64,000 bases of DNA, taken from Oribacterium sinus (GTDB lineage Bacteria; Bacillota; Clostridia; Lachnospirales; Lachnospiraceae). This document shows, one piece after another, positions 7,205 through 14,909 of the stretch; positions within the stretch are counted from its first letter, which is position 1; each line of letters starts with the position of its first letter. The stretch is taken from the NCBI RefSeq assembly GCF_014202695.1, contig NZ_JACHHH010000006.1:62001-126000 (forward strand), read 5' to 3'. Position numbers and translations under genes: made by a program. Under the pieces are notes generated by a model. That model worked only from the letters and a program-made list of their open reading frames with translations, searched no databases and was not told where the DNA came from.

Positions 7205-8116
7205 TTATTTTTTTCTCAGCTTTTCCAATAAAGCTTGAAAATCCGCAGGATAAGGAGCCGAAAATTCCATATATTCCCCGGTTCTGGGATGCCGGAACCC
7301 CAGTATCATGGCATGTAAGGCCTGTCCGGAAATCCCATCCTTTCTGTTTTTCAGTCCGTATACCGGATCTCCCAAAAGGGGATGGCCTATGCTCTTCATG
7401 TGCACACGGATCTGATGGGTACGACCGGTTTCCAAACGGCACTCTACCAGAGTAGAGTCGGAAAAACGTTCCAAAACCTTATAATGGGTTACCGCCTCCT
7501 TACCGTGTTTGTATGATATGGCTTGTTTTTTTCTATCTTTTTCATCCCGACCTATAGGCGCGGAAATGATGCCATCTTCCTCTTTGATTTTTCCAAAAAC
7601 CAAGGCATGATAGCGTCTTGTGATACTATGCTCCTCTAATTGCTTCGCAAGACTTTGGTGACTTAAGTCATTTTTACAGATTAAAAGGAGACCTGTGGTG
7701 TCCTTATCAATGCGATGGACGATTCCGGGACGATTCACGCCGTTAATGGAGGAAAGAGATGAGCCTGCATGGGCTAACACGGCATTTACCAATGTACCGC
7801 TGTAATGTCCCGCTGCAGGATGGACCACCATTCCCCTTTCTTTATTGACCACCAAAAGATCATCGTCTTCGTAGACGATATCCAAGGGAATAGCTTCCGG
7901 AAGGACCTCCGGATCCTTTTGTTCGGGAATATCAAAGTCTATCCGGTCTCCCGCCTTTACCTTTAGAGAGGCCTTGGCTTTTTCTCCGTTAACAGAAACA
8001 CAGCCCTCCTGAATACATTTTCCCAGATAGGAACGACTGAAATCATGATCTTTCTGTTCAGACAAATATTTATCCAGACGTTGTCCTTCTTTTTCCTTTG
8101 CAACTTCCCAAATCAT
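7205..8116 (-). CDS. RluD-family ribosomal large subunit pseudouridine synthase
   Basis: A 303-residue RluA/RluD-type synthase. An S4 RNA-binding domain covers roughly residues 12-62 (RLDKYLSEQ, GCVSVNGEKAKASLKVKAGD). The catalytic domain has HRIDKDTTGLLL with catalytic Asp137, then GRTHQIRVHMKSIGHPLLGDPVYG near the C-terminus. It isomerises uridines in 23S rRNA. The start overlaps the lspA stop by four bases, the usual lspA-rluD pairing in Bacillota. The exact target uridines cannot be read from sequence, so no numbered Rlu symbol is given. Confidence 0.95.
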   Translation of the reverse strand: MIWEVAKEKEGQRLDKYLSEQKDHDFSRSYLGKCIQEGCVSVNGEKAKASLKVKAGDRIDFDIPEQKDPEVLPEAIPLDIVYEDDDLLVVNKERGMVVHPAAGHYSGTLVNAVLAHAGSSLSSINGVNRPGIVHRIDKDTTGLLLICKNDLSHQSLAKQLEEHSITRRYHALVFGKIKEEDGIISAPIGRDEKDRKKQAISYKHGKEAVTHYKVLERFSDSTLVECRLETGRTHQIRVHMKSIGHPLLGDPVYGLKNRKDGISGQALHAMILGFRHPRTGEYMEFSAPYPADFQALLEKLRKK

Positions 8117-8616
8117 TTCTTCTCCTTCAAGAAGGAAAACTCCTCTTCTTTATAGTAAAAGAAGAATAAAAACAGAAGGAAAAAACAAGCCCCGGTTACA
8201 TAGATGTCTGCAAGATTGAAGACGGGAAAATCAATGGGACGAAAATAAATGAAATCCACTACATAGGCTTGTCTTTGTCGATCAATACAATTTCCGATAG
8301 CTCCGGAAAAAACCAAGAGAAGGGAAAAAAGAAAGGGCAGATACCTTTTTTTTATCGGCGTTTTGTGAAAAATAATCAGGACGCCTGCCAGCACAATAAT
8401 CGTAATAAGCAGGAAAATGATTTGTTGACCGTGAAGGATGCCAAAGGCTGCTCCGGCATTTTCCACATAGAGTAAGGAGAGAATATTGGGAATCAGTTGT
8501 ATTTCTTTTCCGCTCTTTAAATATTCCACTGCCAATGCCTTGGTCCACTGGTCCAGAAAAATCAACAGGGCACTGCACAGGAAGAAAACAATCCATGATG
8601 TTCCTTTTTTACTCAT
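8113..8616 (-). CDS. lspA: Lipoprotein signal peptidase II
   Basis: A 167-residue integral membrane aspartyl protease that removes signal peptides from prolipoproteins. Four hydrophobic segments are visible. The catalytic aspartates lie in GAIGNCIDR and FNLADIYV, both matching the family motifs, and YVENAGAAFG is the conserved N-terminal loop. It overlaps rluD and aroB by four bases each. Substrates in this window include the lipoproteins LivK and the DacA-type carboxypeptidase. Confidence 0.97.
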   Translation of the reverse strand: MSKKGTSWIVFFLCSALLIFLDQWTKALAVEYLKSGKEIQLIPNILSLLYVENAGAAFGILHGQQIIFLLITIIVLAGVLIIFHKTPIKKRYLPFLFSLLLVFSGAIGNCIDRQRQAYVVDFIYFRPIDFPVFNLADIYVTGACFFLLFLFFFYYKEEEFSFLKEKK

Positions 8617-9701
8617 ACTTCCTCACTTCTCATATACTGCTTCAATACCGCTTCAATGCGCTCTTTACTGATATCCTCTTCAATATAAGGACTGCAAAGA
8701 TGATGGAGCAAAACAAATTGGAGATGCTGATTTTTTTGTTTTTTATCCTTGGATAAGGCTTCAAAAATATCTTCATGCTTTAAAGCCTTGCAATGGGTTT
8801 CCAAGCCCATATCTTCCATCAGCTCCTGTACCTTTAAAATATCTTCTTTAGCAATATTTTTGCATAGAGACAGTGCCATAAGGCTTCCGAAGGCCACACA
8901 TTGCCCATGACTATAGGAAAAATCCGCAACCTTTTCAATGGCATGTCCTAAGCTGTGTCCGAAGTTTAAAAACTTTCTGTCCCCATGCTCATAGGGATCT
9001 TTTTCTACAAAATATTTCTTGATACGATTACTTTGATAAATCGTCTCCAAGAGAATTTCAGGATTCCTCTCCTGCAAAGCTTCTTTATGCTCCAGGAGGT
9101 AAGGCAGATATTTTTCGTTATGAATTAAAGCATGCTTAATGATTTCTCCCATGCCGGAAGCATACTGTACCTTCGGTAAAGATAAAAGACAATGCATGGA
9201 GGAATACACCAGCTTAGGCATATGAAAGGCACCGATTAAATTCTTATAATGATAAAAATCAACACCGGTCTTTCCGCCGATGGAAGAATCCACCTGGGCT
9301 AAAAGCGTGGTGGGAATCTGAATAAAATCAATTCCCCGGAGATAGCTGGCAGAGGCGAAGCCGGTCATATCTCCTACCACTCCTCCACCCAGGGCAATCA
9401 TCATGTCCTTTCTTTCCAATTCCATATCCAATGCAGCCTGATAGATTTTTTGGATATGCTCTAAATCTTTAAACTCTTCTCCTGCCGGAAGTACACATAC
9501 GCTTATAGCGGAAAAAGAGTCCTCTATGGTATTTTTTAAATCCTCCAAAAAAAGTTTGGCAACCTGGTCGTCAGTAACAATCAGTGCTTTTTTCTTTTTG
9601 GAAGATACAGAGTTTAAACGCTCCGGTAATGCCGAAAAATCCTTTTCTAAAAAGATACTGTAGATTAATGAATCTTCCTGATAAATGTCTAACTTTCTCA
9701 T
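8613..9701 (-). CDS. aroB: 3-dehydroquinate synthase
   Basis: AroB converts DAHP to 3-dehydroquinate, the second step of the shikimate pathway. The NAD-binding GGGVVGDMTGFAS, the PTTLLAQVDSSIGGKTGVD block and the metal ligands in GHSLGHAIE are all present. The frame extends upstream to a TTG at 9737, but the ATG at 9701 (MRKLDIYQ) is preferred because AGGGGAAG lies seven bases before it. The product is 362 residues. It overlaps lspA by four bases. No other aro genes are in the window. Confidence 0.94.
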   Translation of the reverse strand: MRKLDIYQEDSLIYSIFLEKDFSALPERLNSVSSKKKKALIVTDDQVAKLFLEDLKNTIEDSFSAISVCVLPAGEEFKDLEHIQKIYQAALDMELERKDMMIALGGGVVGDMTGFASASYLRGIDFIQIPTTLLAQVDSSIGGKTGVDFYHYKNLIGAFHMPKLVYSSMHCLLSLPKVQYASGMGEIIKHALIHNEKYLPYLLEHKEALQERNPEILLETIYQSNRIKKYFVEKDPYEHGDRKFLNFGHSLGHAIEKVADFSYSHGQCVAFGSLMALSLCKNIAKEDILKVQELMEDMGLETHCKALKHEDIFEALSKDKKQKNQHLQFVLLHHLCSPYIEEDISKERIEAVLKQYMRSEEV

Positions 9702-9783
9702 GCCAATTCTTCCCCTTAATCTATTACTTAAAAACAAATAAGAATATTAAAGCTTTCCGAGCTTGACAGAAATCCCGGAAAGA

Positions 9784-9813
9784 CAAAAAAAGGCATACCC
9801 CATAGGATATGCC
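9784..9813 (-). terminator. sepF terminator
   Basis: On the minus strand GGCATATCC and GGTATGCC pair (plus-strand span 9792-9813), with a short loop and then a TTTTTTT run at 9784-9791. It begins about 14 bases after the sepF stop and precedes aroB, separating the cell-division unit from the aroB-lspA-rluD unit. Confidence 0.88.
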
Positions 9814-9826
9814 TTAATAAACGAGA

Positions 9827-10342
9827 TTACATATTCAGATGAATGCCGTTATACTCTGCGTTAGAGGAGAATACACTTCCTGCAAAGTCACCGGATAATT
9901 CCACATCCTCTGGGCCAGCGATGAAAATATAAGTGGAAATCTTCTTGATATCTCCGCCAATGGCATATACTGTTCCGGAAACAATATCAATAATTCGCTG
10001 AGCAATTTCAGTATGAAGGCCTTCCATATTCAATAAAACAGAGGTGCCATCCAAAAGATAATCACTGACGTTGATTGCATCTCCCAAAGAGCTGGGCTTC
10101 ATCATAACAACCTGCATACTGGCTGATTTAGGCTCTACCTTTTCTTTGGACTTACCAAACAATCGAATCTTTGGTTCAGCCGACTCTTCCTCTTCTCTTC
10201 TAGAGAAGAAAGAGCTTCTCTTTGGTGCTGCTTCCTCTTCTTCCTCGTACTCGTCCTCAAAATCATAATCCTGATCTAAGTCATCGTACTCATCTTCACG
10301 ATCCAAATTCATTTTCTTCATTAAATTGCTAAAAAAGCTCAT
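9827..10342 (-). CDS. sepF: Cell division protein SepF
   Basis: A 171-residue SepF that links FtsZ to the membrane and aligns Z-ring filaments. The N-terminus has an amphipathic helix (MSFFSNLMKKMNL) followed by an acidic stretch of Asp/Glu/Tyr at about 15-40. The globular domain from about residue 78 has VVMMKPSSLGDAINVSDYLLDGTSVLLNMEGL and ends with VYAIGGDIKKISTYIFIAGPEDVELSG, as in the family. It has its own strong promoter and a terminator. In many Clostridia yggS precedes sepF; it is absent from this position. Confidence 0.96.
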   Translation of the reverse strand: MSFFSNLMKKMNLDREDEYDDLDQDYDFEDEYEEEEEAAPKRSSFFSRREEEESAEPKIRLFGKSKEKVEPKSASMQVVMMKPSSLGDAINVSDYLLDGTSVLLNMEGLHTEIAQRIIDIVSGTVYAIGGDIKKISTYIFIAGPEDVELSGDFAGSVFSSNAEYNGIHLNM

Positions 10343-10377
10343 ATCGATCTCCCAATTTGGTCTAATTAAACAAGATT

Positions 10378-10405
10378 ATTTTACTCAATTTTAAGATATT
10401 GTCAA
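10378..10405 (-). promoter_or_regulatory. sepF promoter
   Basis: On the minus strand a perfect TTGACA (10400-10405), 16-base spacer and TAAAAT (10378-10383). The predicted transcript begins about 30 bases before the sepF ATG at 10342. This indicates that sepF is transcribed separately from the adaptor and ATPase genes upstream. Confidence 0.85.
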
Positions 10406-10473
10406 GCTTAAAAAATATCAATTTTCCTGAATATTTTAAGACTGAAATTCAGTTCCCGGATAAAAGCGCAGGA

Positions 10474-11850
10474 TCAATAGATAATCTGCCCATCCGTGAC
10501 CATATTTCCCTGTAAAACAATATGGTCATAAACGGAAATGCCGTTTTTACTGTGGGAATCTACTATCAGATAATCATCATTTTTTTCTATCACCTGAATA
10601 GGATGGAAAATTGCATAGCCTCGATTAATATCATAGACACCTTCCAGTGCTTTCCTTGGTCCAACCACAAAGGAAGCATTTCCCGACTCCTTTACCAGAA
10701 CATTTCCGCTTTGGATATCCTGGGCCGAGGGGTTGGTTTCAATTTTTAAATAGCAATATTGATCATCTGTCATATAAATATCGGTAGAAAGAAATTCTCT
10801 ACTGCCATCAGCTTTTTGACGATAAAAACCGCTACTCTTATCCGGTCCCTGCCTTAAAAATTCCTTTGGGACAATATAAAAGTCTTTATTGACTACAGAA
10901 GAAAGCGGAATCTTTAATCCGCTTTCTTCCTTTTCCTGCATGGAGAAGGTCACAAAGCGGGAATCCAGAAAGTAGTCCAAATAATCGTCCAGCTTAATAT
11001 CCCCATAGATTTTGCCGTCTTCTCCTCGATATAGAGAAAAGCTTCCCTGCAAATCCATGGAATTTACCGGAAAATGAATATTTACCGTAGTGGTATTTTC
11101 CATCTTCTTGGCATCTCCTTCCTCCAAAGGAAATAAAATTTCCCATTGGGAGGAGGTAATTATTTTATATAAAGGATTGCCGGCTTCTACACGAACGCCG
11201 TTTTGGGCATAGTTTACAGAGCTTTGGGCATTTTGCAGAATCTCCGCCGTAAGTTTTTCTTTTTGAAAGTCCTCATAACCGTCAATGGTATAAGAGACAA
11301 TACCGGCTTCTTCCGCATCCATCACGGTATAGGAAATCCCTAACTGGGAAAGAGCCTTTTGTACCGTATTTTCTCCCTCTTCCGTATTAAATAAGAGAGT
11401 GTTTTGAAGACTGCCCTGAAGGGTATACAGCCCGGTAAACTGATTGTTTTGAAAGCTGCCTGCAAAGTCCTGAAGACGAAGGCGAATATCTTCTATCTGT
11501 TGCTGCGTAAATTCTCCTAAAAGTTCGGGGTGTTCCTGTAAATACTTCTCCAGATTTCCGGTTTCGTCAATAAAGTACAGCTCTCCTCCCTTACTGACTC
11601 TTCTTCCGTCCGCTACGGAAAAATGCACATAACCGGACTCTTTGGCGGAATAGCTTTTTTCTTCCCGAATGATCAATCCGGTATACTGTTTTTCTCTCAC
11701 GAGACTACCCTCTCCCACTTCATAAAAACGAAGGCTTTGTCTTCGGCTGTAGGAAAATACACTAAAAAGAATATAGAGAGCAATAATCACAAAGATTATT
11801 CCCTCTATATTCCACATGCTATTCTTTTTGCTCTTTCTTGAACTTGGCAT
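10474..11850 (-). CDS. HlyD-like membrane adaptor protein (sepF neighbour)
   Basis: A 458-residue protein with one N-terminal membrane segment at about residues 13-30 and a long extracytoplasmic part. The early segment with EESYSAKESGYVHFSVADGRRVSKGGELYFID resembles the barrel-sandwich (lipoyl-like) portion of HlyD-type adaptors, with later beta-rich domains. No ATPase or permease partner of an export system is adjacent. Proteins of this type are commonly found beside sepF in Clostridia, so a role linked to division or envelope biogenesis is possible, but function is not established. It is two bases downstream of the P-loop ATPase gene, so the two are cotranscribed. Confidence 0.75.
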   Translation of the reverse strand: MPSSRKSKKNSMWNIEGIIFVIIALYILFSVFSYSRRQSLRFYEVGEGSLVREKQYTGLIIREEKSYSAKESGYVHFSVADGRRVSKGGELYFIDETGNLEKYLQEHPELLGEFTQQQIEDIRLRLQDFAGSFQNNQFTGLYTLQGSLQNTLLFNTEEGENTVQKALSQLGISYTVMDAEEAGIVSYTIDGYEDFQKEKLTAEILQNAQSSVNYAQNGVRVEAGNPLYKIITSSQWEILFPLEEGDAKKMENTTTVNIHFPVNSMDLQGSFSLYRGEDGKIYGDIKLDDYLDYFLDSRFVTFSMQEKEESGLKIPLSSVVNKDFYIVPKEFLRQGPDKSSGFYRQKADGSREFLSTDIYMTDDQYCYLKIETNPSAQDIQSGNVLVKESGNASFVVGPRKALEGVYDINRGYAIFHPIQVIEKNDDYLIVDSHSKNGISVYDHIVLQGNMVTDGQIIY

Positions 11851-11852
11851 AG

Positions 11853-12272
11853 TTACAGTGCAATCGCAATATGGTCTCTTAATTCAAGTGGAACATCTTC
11901 TTTGTCCATGGACAAACTGCTGATGATGTTAATCTTGTATTTTTCGGACAAAGCATCCAATTTACGTACACAGTCTCCGATAGGCTTTCCTTCCAGACTG
12001 GCCAGCTTTAAAAAACTATCTAAAATCAAATATTCCAAATCATGATCCTGAGAAATAATTCCACTGATAAAGCCGACAAACTCATCCTCCGACTCCAACT
12101 GGAATTCATTGACATTAATCAAACGTACCTTGTTGTTAAGCTCATACATATGCTGAGAGGAGCGATCCAAAAAATCCACCGTTCCCTTTGCTTCCGTAAC
12201 GGCTTTGTTCGCCCGATCAATGAGCTGTTTTGTCTTTCCTTTTCCTCTTTGTCCTACAATAAACTGAACCAT
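11853..12272 (-). CDS. Small P-loop protein upstream of the HlyD-like gene
   Basis: A 139-residue protein starting MVQFIVGQRGKGKTK, with Walker A GQRGKGKT at residues 7-14. LEYLILDS around residue 96 may be a Walker B strand. It is too short to hold other recognisable domains; homologues are sometimes labelled PilT-like, but no pilus genes are near. The ATG at 12272 is chosen because AAAGGAGG ends seven bases before it; the frame is open further upstream to a TTG. It is directly followed by the HlyD-like gene, suggesting an ATPase working with that membrane protein. Function unknown. Confidence 0.75.
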   Translation of the reverse strand: MVQFIVGQRGKGKTKQLIDRANKAVTEAKGTVDFLDRSSQHMYELNNKVRLINVNEFQLESEDEFVGFISGIISQDHDLEYLILDSFLKLASLEGKPIGDCVRKLDALSEKYKINIISSLSMDKEDVPLELRDHIAIAL

Positions 12273-12352
12273 ATGCATTCCTCCTTTAATTCTGAACAAG
12301 AAACGATAGCCTATGCTACAATGCCCTGCTTTTTATAAAAAGTATAGACTAT

Positions 12353-13360
12353 TCATGAAATCTTATCAAGTAAGTTTGTCATATTCTCATATAGATTCTC
12401 TTTATTTGTCCCCTTCATTACAACAGAATAATAGGGGATAGCAGTGGAAGCTTTGTCCACAGTTAAGGCTAAGCAATAGCCTGCTTTTTTGGTGGTTCCT
12501 GTTTTTGCCGCCAAGATTTCCAAACCGTCGGGAAGCTCCTTCTCTCCGGTAGAATATAAATTTGTTGCCTTCCATACCTGGGACTTGGAAATACCGTTTT
12601 TATCTTTGTATTGTACCTGAATTTCTTTTGTGGCCAGAATTTCCCGTAAGCTGTCATATTTCATGCATTCTTTTAAAATGAGGTAGATATCATAGGGAGA
12701 AGTATAATGATTATCATCCGGCAAACCGTGGGGATTGGTAAAATGGCTGGAAAGGCAACCTAGTTCCAAAGCTTTCTCATTCATCCTGTCTACAAAAGCG
12801 GAAACAGAACCTGCCGTAGCCTCTGCCACAGCGACAGCTGCATCATTTCCGGAGGGGAGAAGCATACCGTATAAGAGATTTCTGATGCTAAGACTCTCTC
12901 CAACCTGTAAAAATGCAGTGGAAGAACCTGCTTCTTTGATTACGGAGGAGCCGGAAACCACAAATTCCTGATCTAGATTTTCCACGGAAGATACACAAAC
13001 CAGAGCAGTCATTAATTTGGTGATGCTGGCGGGATAAGTTCTGTCATAGGGATGATTAAAGGAGATAGCCCGATCCCCTTCCTTACCGTCTTCTTCCACC
13101 AAAAGAAAATATTCCGCGTCCATATCCTGGATTTGCGCGCTTGTATCTGAAGGAATAGCCAAATCCTTGGCAAAGCTTTTGGTGCTGTTCTGAATATCCT
13201 CTTCCACGGTAATGGAAGATAATCTTTGTATACTTTGTTCTTCCTGAAAGGCCTTTTCCAGCTTCGGTTTACAGGAGCTAAGGCAAAGAGGAAAAATACA
13301 CAGCAAAAGAAAGGCTTTTTTCCTTCTTAAAAAAGTACTCAAAGCCTTTCTTCTAGCCAA
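12353..13360 (-). CDS. D-alanyl-D-alanine carboxypeptidase, lipoprotein form
   Basis: A 335-residue serine peptidase S11 (DacA/DacF class, low-molecular-weight penicillin-binding protein) that trims the terminal D-Ala from peptidoglycan pentapeptides. The three active-site motifs are present: Ser112-x-x-Lys115 in ASITKLMT, SGNDAAV, and AKTGTT near residue 285. The N-terminus is basic and hydrophobic and ends in LCLSSC, a lipobox with Cys30, so it is likely a lipoprotein. The start is TTG at 13360 after GTGGAGG; a later TTG at 13342 is an alternative. It follows mgsA directly. Confidence 0.92.
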   Translation of the reverse strand: MARRKALSTFLRRKKAFLLLCIFPLCLSSCKPKLEKAFQEEQSIQRLSSITVEEDIQNSTKSFAKDLAIPSDTSAQIQDMDAEYFLLVEEDGKEGDRAISFNHPYDRTYPASITKLMTALVCVSSVENLDQEFVVSGSSVIKEAGSSTAFLQVGESLSIRNLLYGMLLPSGNDAAVAVAEATAGSVSAFVDRMNEKALELGCLSSHFTNPHGLPDDNHYTSPYDIYLILKECMKYDSLREILATKEIQVQYKDKNGISKSQVWKATNLYSTGEKELPDGLEILAAKTGTTKKAGYCLALTVDKASTAIPYYSVVMKGTNKENLYENMTNLLDKIS

Positions 13361-13745
13361 TATTCCTCCACTCTAACTCACCACGTTCCAGAGCGTGAAT
13401 TAATAATTCTCCTGTTGCCAGATTTGTGGCAATAGGAATATTGTAAATATCGCATAATCTGACTACGGAATTTACTTCCGGTTCCGTATCCCTTACCGGA
13501 GAGGGATCTCTTAAGAAAATTACCATATCCAAATTTCCCTGTTCAATCTGAGATGCCAGTTGTCTGGCTCCTCCGGTTTCTCCCGGGAGAAACTTATGGA
13601 TTTTCAGATTGGTAACTTCCTCTACCAAAGTGCCTGTAGTTCCGGTTGCATATAATTCATGTCTAGTCAGGATACCTCTGTAAGCAATACAGAAATTTTG
13701 CATGAGCTTCTTCTTGGAATCATGCGCAATTAAACCTACCTTCAT
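13353..13745 (-). CDS. mgsA: Methylglyoxal synthase
   Basis: MgsA converts dihydroxyacetone phosphate to methylglyoxal and phosphate, a bypass that relieves sugar-phosphate build-up. The 130-residue protein starts MKVGLIAHDSKK and has the phosphate-binding ATGTTGTLV loop, catalytic FLRDPSP and IPIATNLATGE. The ATG at 13745 is preferred over an upstream TTG at 13781 because GTAGGAGGGTAGAG directly precedes it and it avoids overlap with rodA. Its placement after rodA is common in Clostridia. Confidence 0.95.
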   Translation of the reverse strand: MKVGLIAHDSKKKLMQNFCIAYRGILTRHELYATGTTGTLVEEVTNLKIHKFLPGETGGARQLASQIEQGNLDMVIFLRDPSPVRDTEPEVNSVVRLCDIYNIPIATNLATGELLIHALERGELEWRNIG

Positions 13746-13755
13746 CTCTACCCTC

Positions 13756-14895
13756 CTACGTCTTCCTTTGTAAAGCAACATTTAAGACTATTCCGAAACC
13801 AAAGTATACGGACAGCAGGGAACTAACGCCTCGCGAAAAAAAGGGAAGTGTAATTCCGGTATTCGGAAACAGTCCGGTTGCCACCGCGATATTTGTATAG
13901 GTCTGAAATCCGATCCAGGCCATAACGCCTACACATATTAGCCGACCACTTAAGGTTTTTGCTCTATAGGCTATTATAAGACATTCTAAGATAATCAACA
14001 AGAAGATTATAATAATTATTAAAGATCCTCGAAAGCCTAATTCTTCTCCGATTACCGCGAAAATGAAGTCATTATCCTCCTCAACCAGAAAGTTTCCGTT
14101 TTTCACGGAGAAGATGGAATTATTAAAAAGTCCCTTTCCGTTAAACATTCCGGAGCCTATGGCCATAATGGACCACATTTGTTGGTAATAATCATTGCTG
14201 TTTTCTGAAGGATTTAAAAAGGTCAAAATTCTTTGTACCTGATAGCCCTGTAAAATGGGAATCTTATCATAGAGCCCTGAGGAAAAAAGGTAGAAAAGAA
14301 GACCCAAAACTACCACTACCACTCCTAAAAAGGCAAAAATCCATTTTAATTTCAGGGGAGAAGCAAAGGTCATGGCGGCAACGATGACCGTCATAATAAT
14401 GGTTGTGGATAGATTCGGCTGAATCATGACAAGTCCCACGGGAATGGAAAAGTAAAGTGCTTCCATTAATAAGGCATGAGGGTGATTGATATCCTCCTTC
14501 AGCTTCTGCAGGTAATCCGCAAAGAATAGAATCAATCCCACCTTTACGAACTCCGAGGGCTGTACCTTTCCCAAGACCGGAACGGTAATCCATCTGGTAG
14601 CACCGTGTCCGGAAGCTGTTCCGTAGATTTTAACACCGGCTAAAATCAGGACGGAGAGAACATAAATCCAGGGAGACCATTTACAAATCTTCCGGTAATC
14701 AATTAAAGAGATTCCCACACACATGGCCAGTCCTACAAAGGAGCCGAGAATCTGTCGTACCACAAGGGGATCCTTAAAGCTTTCCGCCGATGTTGCAGAG
14801 CGGACGATAAAGATTCCGATGGTATTTAAGGCAATCATGTATAGGACAAGCCGAAAATCATATTGCTTAAAGTCATAATCTAATTTCCACTTCAT
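13756..14895 (-). CDS. rodA: Rod-shape SEDS protein RodA
   Basis: A 379-residue SEDS-family membrane protein with about ten transmembrane segments. SEDS proteins polymerise glycan strands from lipid II together with a class B penicillin-binding protein. The conserved VQPSEFVKVGLILF, MIQPNLSTT and GEELGFRG-type motifs are visible, and the C-terminal NTGITLPFFSRGVSSLLS is typical. It sits 14 bases downstream of mrdA, its predicted transpeptidase partner, so this is RodA rather than FtsW. Confidence 0.95.
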   Translation of the reverse strand: MKWKLDYDFKQYDFRLVLYMIALNTIGIFIVRSATSAESFKDPLVVRQILGSFVGLAMCVGISLIDYRKICKWSPWIYVLSVLILAGVKIYGTASGHGATRWITVPVLGKVQPSEFVKVGLILFFADYLQKLKEDINHPHALLMEALYFSIPVGLVMIQPNLSTTIIMTVIVAAMTFASPLKLKWIFAFLGVVVVVLGLLFYLFSSGLYDKIPILQGYQVQRILTFLNPSENSNDYYQQMWSIMAIGSGMFNGKGLFNNSIFSVKNGNFLVEEDNDFIFAVIGEELGFRGSLIIIIIFLLIILECLIIAYRAKTLSGRLICVGVMAWIGFQTYTNIAVATGLFPNTGITLPFFSRGVSSLLSVYFGFGIVLNVALQRKT

Positions 14896-14909
14896 ATCAT
14901 CTCTTTCTC

